Source: an uncultured Caldilinea sp. (GTDB lineage: Bacteria; Chloroflexota; Anaerolineae; Caldilineales; Caldilineaceae). From it: a stretch of 7,355 nt of DNA. Location: positions 1-7,355 of the forward strand of contig NZ_CAKZMJ010000020.1 in assembly GCF_937128415.1 (NCBI RefSeq). Direction: 5' to 3'. The position numbers and the translations under genes are program-made. Below, one piece after another: positions 1 to 7,355 of the stretch. How positions within the stretch are numbered: the stretch's first letter is position 1; each line of letters starts with the position of its first letter. The notes beneath the pieces are model-generated. The model saw nothing but the letters and a program-made list of their open reading frames with translations. It did not search any database and was not told the origin of the DNA.

Positions 1-1076
1 TCAGCCGCTGCGGCGGCCTCCTCGAGCGGCGGCACAAGCACAGCGTCGATCACGTGGATCACGCCGTTGGAGGCCTCGATGTCGGTGGCGATGATGTTGG
101 CGTCATTGACCATGGCGCCCTCGTCGCTCAGCGAAATGGTCAGGGGGGCGCCCTGCAGCGTCACAATTTCCTGACCGTCGACCAGGTCGGCGGCCATCAA
201 TTTACCCGCCACAACGTGATACAGCAGAATCTGCGTGAGCAGGCCCTCGGGATCGGCCAGCACAGCGTCCAGCGTCTCCTGCGGGAGCGCAGCAAAGGCG
301 TCATCCGTTGGTGCGAAGACGGTGAAGGGGCCAGGGCCGCGCAATGCATCCACCAATCCGGCCTCGGTCAACGCAGCGGCGAGCGTCGTGAATTGCCCTG
401 CGGCGACGGCGGTGTCGACGATGTCGGCAAGCTCCTCGGCGGCCTCTTCGGTCGGCTCGGGGGTGGCAGCAGCTTCGGCCACAGCTTCTTCGGTCGGTTC
501 AGGGGTGGCGGCGGCTTCAGCGACGCCCTCTTCGGCGGACGGCAGCAGGTCGGCCAGCGTCGCAGCCAGCGAAGGCGGCAGAATGACGCTGTCAATTGCA
601 TGAATCACGCCGTTGGAGGCTTGAATGTCGCGCGCAACGATGGTGGCGCCGTTGATCTTTTTGACGCCGTCGGTGAAGGAGAATTGCACGCTCTCTCCCT
701 GCGCCGTCTGAACCTCCTTGCCATCGCTGATCAGCGCAGCGACCAGTCGTCCCGGCACCACATGATAGAGCAAGACGCTGCGCAGCGCCTCGGGGTCTTC
801 GGCAAGGGCGGCCAGAATTTCCGCCGGCACTGCGGCGAACGCCTCATCCGTCGGAGCAAAGACGGTGAAAGGGCCTTCGCCCTTCAAGACGTCGACCAAC
901 CCCGCCGCCTGCACAAGCTCCACCAGGATGGTGAAATCGCCCGCAGCAACGGCGGTTTCCACAATGTCTGGCTTTTCGCTGAGACCTGTCTGAGCAAAAG
1001 TCTGCAGGGGAACCAGGCTCAAGATCAGCGCAAAGACCACAAGCGCTTGAAGTACGGCTGGAACGCGTTGTTTCAT
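1..1076 (-). CDS. Secreted two-domain fasciclin (FAS1) protein, 3' end outside window
   Basis: Exported protein of 358 visible residues with no stop before the window edge, so its C-terminus is missing. Residues 1-29 form a signal peptide (basic start MKQR, hydrophobic core, TFAQ at the likely cleavage site). FAS1 domain 1 spans about 36-168 and domain 2 about 217-350. Each has the family's first conserved box (GPFTVFAPTD), the YHVV element and the second box (SNGVIH.ID). A Thr/Pro/Glu-rich linker at about 185-212 is a tandem repeat. The start is fixed by an AGGAG Shine-Dalgarno six bases upstream. FAS1 domains are known for adhesion and cell-surface or matrix roles; here location outside the membrane is inferred. 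The complete paralogue at 1600-2748 ends in a sortase-like tail, so this one may too. The specific ligand is unknown. Confidence 0.93.
   Translation of the reverse strand, partial: MKQRVPAVLQALVVFALILSLVPLQTFAQTGLSEKPDIVETAVAAGDFTILVELVQAAGLVDVLKGEGPFTVFAPTDEAFAAVPAEILAALAEDPEALRSVLLYHVVPGRLVAALISDGKEVQTAQGESVQFSFTDGVKKINGATIVARDIQASNGVIHAIDSVILPPSLAATLADLLPSAEEGVAEAAATPEPTEEAVAEAAATPEPTEEAAEELADIVDTAVAAGQFTTLAAALTEAGLVDALRGPGPFTVFAPTDDAFAALPQETLDAVLADPEGLLTQILLYHVVAGKLMAADLVDGQEIVTLQGAPLTISLSDEGAMVNDANIIATDIEASNGVIHVIDAVLVPPLEEAAAAA
438..521 (-). repeat. Two tandem 42-bp units in the FAS1 linker
   Basis: Bases 438-479 and 480-521 are adjacent, similar 42-bp units. Each encodes 14 residues reading AEAAATPEPTEEA plus V or A. 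They form the flexible acidic linker between the two FAS1 domains. Differences between the units are mostly at third codon positions, so the duplication is not brand new but the peptide is conserved. Confidence 0.85.
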
Positions 1077-1168
1077 AGAACTCTCCTTTGTGTTTTATGG
1101 AATCCTGTTAAAATTTTGGAAAGTGCGCTGTCATGCTCCAAGGCGCTGCCGGGCAGGTCCTGACCACC

Positions 1169-1174
1169 ATTATA
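1169..1174 (-). promoter_or_regulatory. Perfect -10 box for the left FAS1 gene
   Basis: The minus strand reads TATAAT here, preceded by TCTGA. It lies about 93 bases upstream of the ATG at 1076, giving a predicted leader of about 85 nt. No good -35 hexamer is visible at 16-18 bp spacing; the upstream DNA carries T-tracts (TTTTTC twice) instead. This is the best sigma70-type match in the gap. Confidence 0.55.
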
Positions 1175-1271
1175 TCAGAAAAACTTTGAAAAACCATAGA
1201 AGACCTTGCCTCCCAGGGCAATTGCACACCTTAAATTCCCGGCGCCCGATCATCTATTGCGCTTCATAAAA

Positions 1272-1287
1272 TGCGCCGATCGGCGCA
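1272..1287. promoter_or_regulatory. 16-bp perfect palindrome, possible operator
   Basis: TGCGCCGATCGGCGCA is its own reverse complement over 16 bases. It lies about 100 bp upstream of the -10 box of the left FAS1 gene. Two further GCCGATT half-site-like words follow within 35 bp (around 1304-1320). A dimeric repressor or activator site is plausible; no regulator can be named. Confidence 0.35.
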
Positions 1288-1340
1288 AAATTCACTCTTT
1301 GAAGCCGATTGCCGCCGATTGATGTTGATTTAACGGCTTA

Positions 1341-1407
1341 CGTTGCACGTGAGGGGATGAGGAGTGCACAAGCGCCGACGCCGACCGAGTCGCCGACCTG
1401 TGCAACG
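1341..1407. promoter_or_regulatory. Inverted pair of CGTTGCAC boxes
   Basis: CGTTGCAC at 1341-1348 and its exact reverse complement GTGCAACG at 1400-1407 face each other across 51 bp. The left box extends to TTACGTTGCAC. The right box, read on the minus strand, extends to CGTTGCACAGG. A third copy carrying both extensions lies at 4105-4118. The spacing suits looping or paired-dimer binding better than an RNA hairpin. Confidence 0.35.
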
Positions 1408-1432
1408 GGAGTTAACAGATCAAAATTGATGC

Positions 1433-1577
1433 TATGATGAGGTTCGCGATCGCCCTGCGTCTTTCTCCAGGGCGTGAAGATGAGAGGACCACCGGATTAC
1501 GTGAGAAGCGGCGGCTTCATTTGCGCAGCGACCGGACAAAGGAAGATGGGCGAGTGCGTTCGGCCCATCTTCCTTTT
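1433..1577 (+). ncRNA. Candidate plus-strand small RNA
   Basis: A plus-strand promoter-like pair (TTAACA at 1412-1417, TATGAT at 1433-1438; spacer 15 bp, shorter than ideal) is followed by three hairpins. The first pairs CGCCCTG 1451-1457 with CAGGGCG 1468-1474. The second pairs GAAGC 1505-1509 with GCTTC 1514-1518 around a four-base loop. The third is the 14-bp stem 1538-1551/1563-1576 ending in TTTT. A start near 1445 would give about 130 nt. No known RNA family was recognised and no convincing peptide is encoded. The last hairpin also serves as the likely terminator of the opposing FAS1 gene, which could explain it alone. Confidence 0.25.
1538..1576 (-). terminator. Hairpin downstream of the complete FAS1 gene
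   Basis: A perfect 14-bp inverted repeat (arms 1538-1551 and 1563-1576, core GGAAGATGGGC) with an 11-base loop begins 24 bases past the stop codon at 1600. On the minus strand the stem ends in TTT; on the plus strand it ends in TTTT. The T-tract is short in both directions, so it may be a bidirectional but weak terminator or an mRNA 3'-end stabiliser. Confidence 0.6.
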
Positions 1578-1599
1578 CAATAGCAGCCCGATTGCGGAG

Positions 1600-2748
<1,149 letters not shown>

Positions 2749-2794
2749 GATTTTCTCCTTGTGTGTACGTGAGTGAGTTTGAGATTGCGCAAAA

Positions 2795-2825
2795 GTTATA
2801 CAAAACACAGCCAATACTTATACAA
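2795..2825 (-). promoter_or_regulatory. Tandem TTGTATAA elements, probable promoter of the complete FAS1 gene
   Basis: On the minus strand TTGTATAA occurs twice, at 2803-2796 and 2825-2818, exactly 22 bp apart. The nearer copy gives a -10 box TATAAC at 2800-2795, predicting a leader of about 40 nt before the ATG at 2748. The farther copy gives TATAAG. No -35 box is strong. The two-turn spacing could mean two overlapping promoters or a repeated regulator site. Confidence 0.45.
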
Positions 2826-3045
2826 TTTTATAAGATGAGCAAAGGATTTTTCTGTAGATTGCGCCACAATTTTGCTTGCAGATACGCTTGTTCAAGCCGA
2901 GCAGCTTTCACCGGGTAAGACGTGGAAATCCACTGGTCGGATTGGGGAAACGCGAAGAGGACTCGAGAGCGCTGTCTCGACTTACAGCGCTTTACGCTTG
3001 CCAGGAGAACAAACTTCGAGGAAGCGTGCAGAGATTCGGCAGCGC
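2826..3045. other. Gene-free stretch with one inverted repeat
   Basis: Together with the promoter and leader at 2749-2825 this makes about 300 bases between two minus-strand genes with no convincing gene; the short open frames lack ribosome sites and recognisable domains. It holds a perfect inverted repeat with arms AGCGCTGT 2968-2975 and ACAGCGCT 2984-2991 around an 8-base loop. This hairpin sits 55 bases past the methyltransferase stop and may mark its transcript end, though no T-tract follows on the minus strand. A 9-bp direct repeat AGATTGCGC (2782-2790 and 2856-2864) flanks the FAS1 promoter. Confidence 0.4.
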
Positions 3046-3975
3046 TTATGGAGCGGCGGATACGGGACCGGCCAATGATTGGGGATTGGCCAGTGCACTG
3101 CGGATGCGCTCCTCCGCCAGCGCACAGTAGACAGGGTCAACGTCAAAGCCAACATAATGACGACGGTGCAGGGCGGCGGCTACGCAAGTGGTTCCCGAGC
3201 CGACGAAAGGATCGAGCACCACATCGCCGACGTAAGAGTAAAGTTTAACGACGCGTTCGGCGAGCGCCAGCGGGAAGGGCGCCGGATGTCCTATGCGCTG
3301 CGCCGACTCCGGCGCAATCTCCCAGACCGACAGCGTTGCCGCCATGAACTCCTCGCGATCGATGTCAGACTCGCCGCGATCCGGGCGAGAGAAACTCTCT
3401 TTGGCAAAAACTAGCAAATATTCATGGATATCGCGCAGCCGCGGAGAGCGAGCGCTCTGCCAGCTGCCCCATGCGCAGTTGCCGCTGGCGCCTTTCGCCT
3501 TGCGCCAGATCACCTCGCCCATCGGCAGAAAGCCGACCGCCATATGTCTTTGATAGAAGTAAGCGTGAAGGGGAATGTAGGGTTTGCGCCCCAGGTTGGC
3601 GATATTGACGACGTAACGCCCTCCCGGCCTGAGCACGCGGTGCACTTCGCGCGCCACCGCCTCGATCAATGTCAGATAGGCCTCGAAGGAGAGATCGTCG
3701 TCATATTCCTTGCCGACGTTGTAGGGCGGCGAAGTAAACGCCAGCCCCACGGCGTTGTCAGGGATGGGCGTCATTTGAGCGGCGGACTGACAGTAGATGC
3801 GATCGGCCCATGTCTCCAGAGGCGCAACGCATTCCGTCGCTGCATCGTCTTCTAGACTTTCTGTGTGTGCGCGCTCGCCGTTGCGCCGGAACATTTGACG
3901 GCTATAAAACGCTGACGCGTCATGTCCCTCGCGCTTGCTCACGCCAAAAGTTGAGGTGGACGTCCGCTTCCCCAT
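3046..3975 (-). CDS. Beta-class DNA methyltransferase, probably N4-cytosine
   Basis: Protein of 309 residues that would transfer a methyl group from S-adenosylmethionine to a base in a specific DNA site. The catalytic motif TSPPY lies at 81-85, a Rossmann strand/loop GGRYVVNIAN at 118-127, HEYLLVFAK at 184-192, GHPAPFP at 229-234, the SAM-binding motif DPFVGSGTT at 255-263 and GFDVD at 276-280. Catalytic motif before SAM motif defines the beta arrangement. Ser before PPY is typical of N4-cytosine enzymes such as M.PvuII, whereas N6-adenine enzymes usually have Asp or Asn there. The N-terminal segment with FGVSKREGHDASAFYSR looks like a conserved leader of this family and supports the start; GGGAAGAG lies just upstream. 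No nuclease is adjacent, so it is either an orphan or its partner is elsewhere. Target site unknown. Confidence 0.9.
   Translation of the reverse strand: MGKRTSTSTFGVSKREGHDASAFYSRQMFRRNGERAHTESLEDDAATECVAPLETWADRIYCQSAAQMTPIPDNAVGLAFTSPPYNVGKEYDDDLSFEAYLTLIEAVAREVHRVLRPGGRYVVNIANLGRKPYIPLHAYFYQRHMAVGFLPMGEVIWRKAKGASGNCAWGSWQSARSPRLRDIHEYLLVFAKESFSRPDRGESDIDREEFMAATLSVWEIAPESAQRIGHPAPFPLALAERVVKLYSYVGDVVLDPFVGSGTTCVAAALHRRHYVGFDVDPVYCALAEERIRSALANPQSLAGPVSAAP
3070..3091. other. Inverted repeat in the methyltransferase 3' end
   Basis: Arms GGCCAAT (3070-3076) and ATTGGCC (3085-3091) surround an 8-base loop, inside the codons for residues near 295-302. It could fold in the mRNA close to the stop codon. 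No T-tract follows, so it is not called a terminator. Confidence 0.35.
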
Positions 3976-4185
3976 TCTCTTCCCAGGATGTGTGTTGTTT
4001 GGCGACTACAGAAAAGTTGACGCCATCAACGCTGCACTTTACGGCAAAAGGCAACCGTTGGGCCCTCTGTGACCGCGTATATCTTACCACAGAGAACGCA
4101 TTCGCCTGTGCAACGTAAATCTGAACCGACCCGAAGCGAAAGAGCCATTTGTGCGCCTGGGGGCGACGACGGCCGAAAACGCAGA

Positions 4186-4214
4186 TTGGTGGATGGGCGC
4201 ACACCTGATATATT
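4186..4214 (+). promoter_or_regulatory. Upstream promoter candidate for the lipoprotein gene
   Basis: TTGGTG at 4186-4191 and TATATT at 4209-4214 are separated by 17 bp, with TGA directly before the -10 box giving an extended -10 (TGn). A start near 4221 would leave a leader of about 145 nt before the ATG at 4365. Confidence 0.4.
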
Positions 4215-4295
4215 GTAGACTTCGACGATGCGGTGCGCTCGTCAAGGGCGATTCATGCGCTGCGGTGTTTGACAACGCCGTCGGAGCAGTTCGAG

Positions 4296-4324
4296 GCGAC
4301 AAATTGGATTGCTCTGGGTTATGA
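4296..4324 (+). promoter_or_regulatory. Proximal promoter candidate for the lipoprotein gene
   Basis: GCGACA at 4296-4301 and TTATGA at 4319-4324 are 17 bp apart (or TATGAA at 18 bp). Transcription would start near 4331, about 34 nt before the ATG. It is weaker than the upstream candidate at the -10 box but better placed. Confidence 0.3.
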
Positions 4325-4364
4325 ATTACTCTCTAGGGAAGCCAGACAAGAAGAGGATATTTTG

Positions 4365-4625
4365 ATGAGCAGTCGAACCATTTTGAGCTTTCTATCGGTC
4401 ATTCTGCTGATTGCATTTCTGGCGGCTGCCTGTGGCGGCGGGAACGAACCGACGCCGACTCCGCCGCCGACGTTCACCCCGACCCTTGCACCCACTCCCA
4501 CGGCTACACCGATTCCGGCCGTCGAAGCCGCCAGTCCAGAAAGCCCGCTGGCGGAGCCGGAGAGCCCACTCGCCGGCCCAGAAAGCCCGCTCAGCGCGCC
4601 GGAGAGCCCACTGAGCGCCCCCTGA
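4365..4625 (+). CDS. Small lipoprotein with TPTP stalk and PESPL repeat tail
   Basis: Protein of 86 residues. Residues 1-22 are a lipoprotein signal peptide with hydrophobic core and the lipobox AAAC ending at Cys23, the predicted lipidation site, followed by GGG. Residues 28-51 are a Thr/Pro-rich stalk (TPTP pattern). Residues 58-83 are four heptads carrying PESPL. There is no folded domain, so a membrane-anchored spacer or surface peptide is likely; I do not recognise a named family. The ATG at 4365 is chosen because the signal peptide begins there and AAGAGG lies about 8 bases upstream, although the frame stays open back to 4233. It is the only plus-strand gene here, divergent from the methyltransferase and convergent with fabH. 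Small size and low complexity make it easy for gene callers to misplace the start. Confidence 0.8.
   Translation: MSSRTILSFLSVILLIAFLAAACGGGNEPTPTPPPTFTPTLAPTPTATPIPAVEAASPESPLAEPESPLAGPESPLSAPESPLSAP
4536..4619 (+). repeat. Four 21-bp units in an alternating A-B-A-B pattern
   Basis: Units begin at 4536, 4557, 4578 and 4599. Units 1 and 3 open with CCAGAAAGCCCGCT; units 2 and 4 open with CCGGAGAGCCCACT. Each encodes a heptad with PESPL. The pairing shows that a 42-bp A-B block was duplicated after an older 21-bp duplication. The array ends at the stop codon. Confidence 0.9.
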
Positions 4626-4639
4626 TTCAGAACCCTAGA

Positions 4640-4676
4640 ATGCGAGTCTTCACCGGGGGCCGATGAAGACTCGCAT
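4640..4676. terminator. Perfect 13-bp-stem hairpin between convergent genes
   Basis: ATGCGAGTCTTCA (4640-4652) pairs fully with TGAAGACTCGCAT (4664-4676) around an 11-base GC-rich loop. It lies 14 bases past the lipoprotein stop and 27 bases past the fabH stop, where a shared terminator is expected. Neither side has a clear T-tract, so factor-independent termination may be inefficient. Confidence 0.6.
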
Positions 4677-4703
4677 CGACTCTCTGCACACACCGTCTGG
4701 AGG

Positions 4704-6038
<1,335 letters not shown>

Positions 6039-6042
6039 CCTT

Positions 6043-6050
6043 CCCTCCTT
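6043..6050 (-). promoter_or_regulatory. Strong ribosome binding site that fixes the fabH start
   Basis: The minus strand reads AAGGAGGG here, with the AGGAGG core five bases before the ATG at 6038. It lies in the short fabF-fabH gap, arguing for independent initiation on fabH rather than the longer upstream frame. Confidence 0.8.
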
Positions 6051-6064
6051 CTTGGTTGCTGCTC

Positions 6065-7333
<1,269 letters not shown>

Positions 7334-7355
7334 GAGCGTATAACCATTCGATTTT

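Larger units (their letters stand above)
3976..4364. other. Divergent intergenic region between methyltransferase and lipoprotein
   Basis: This 389-base gap contains no convincing gene. It holds a 15-bp interrupted palindrome GTTGACGCCATCAAC at 4016-4030, about 40 bp from the methyltransferase start and so positioned like an operator. It also holds a CGTTGCAC-type box at 4105-4118 (minus strand TTACGTTGCACAGG) and two plus-strand promoter candidates listed separately. For the methyltransferase, TAAGAT on the minus strand near 4083-4088 is a possible -10 box without a good -35 partner. Confidence 0.45.

Noticed and set aside
438..521. CRISPR-like or mobile repeat
   Set aside because: The units are adjacent without spacers, in frame, and encode a Pro/Thr/Glu linker.
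54..1163. Long plus-strand open frame of 369 codons opposite the left FAS1 gene
   Set aside because: It is codon-aligned antisense to a clear FAS1 gene, lacks a ribosome site, and its translation is a His/Gly/Arg-rich mirror of the sense codons. High GC content explains the absence of stops.
1341..1407. RNA hairpin formed by the CGTTGCAC pair
   Set aside because: An 8-bp stem with a 51-base loop is a poor RNA structure. Paired protein sites are more likely.
3920..4204. Minus-strand frame of 94 codons overlapping the methyltransferase start
   Set aside because: No ribosome site or recognisable domain, and it overlaps the 5' end of a well-supported gene in another frame.
4233..4364. Longer N-terminus for the lipoprotein from the ATG at 4233
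   Set aside because: It would place 44 residues before a clear lipoprotein signal peptide and bury the lipobox; the ATG at 4365 has a ribosome site and fits the family layout.
2749..4364. tRNA or known riboswitch in the intergenic gaps
   Set aside because: No cloverleaf, anticodon arm or known riboswitch core could be recognised by reading either strand.

Overview
The window looks like chromosomal DNA of a GC-rich bacterium, most plausibly a member of the Chloroflexota (Anaerolineae/Caldilineae type). This is an inference from composition and protein style: FAS1 (fasciclin) surface proteins with Thr/Pro/Glu-rich linkers and an LPxTG-like tail, a small lipoprotein with a TPTP-rich stalk, and FabF/FabH sequences without proteobacterial features. 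No rRNA, tRNA, IS element, CRISPR array or prophage gene was recognised.

Left part (1-2830, minus strand): two paralogous secreted proteins, each with a signal peptide and two FAS1 domains. The left one runs off the window edge; the right one is complete and ends in LPVTG, a hydrophobic helix and an Arg cluster. The 523-base gap between them holds a perfect TATAAT box for the left gene, a 16-bp perfect palindrome, an inverted pair of CGTTGCAC boxes, and a plus-strand run of hairpins that could be a small RNA. A 14-bp-stem hairpin lies just after the right gene.

Middle (2830-4630): about 300 bases without a convincing gene, then a minus-strand beta-class DNA methyltransferase with a TSPPY catalytic motif (probably N4-cytosine) and no restriction enzyme beside it. 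Divergent from it, across a 389-base regulatory gap, is a short plus-strand lipoprotein whose tail is four PESPL heptads encoded by alternating 21-bp units. A perfect 13-bp-stem hairpin separates this gene from the convergent fab genes.

Right part (4704-7333, minus strand): fabF followed by fabH, 26 nt apart, an evident fatty-acid-synthesis operon. FabH starts malonyl-ACP condensation and FabF carries out elongation. FabH is longer than usual, with a Ser/Gln-rich N-terminal extension and a Trp/Arg then Lys/Glu-rich C-terminal extension of about 75 residues.

Nothing here amounts to a clear new multi-gene system. The points most worth a second look are the candidate small RNA at 1433-1577, the CGTTGCAC boxes shared by two intergenic regions, the FAS1 duplication with near-identical DNA blocks, the FabH C-terminal extension, and the young repeat tail of the lipoprotein.
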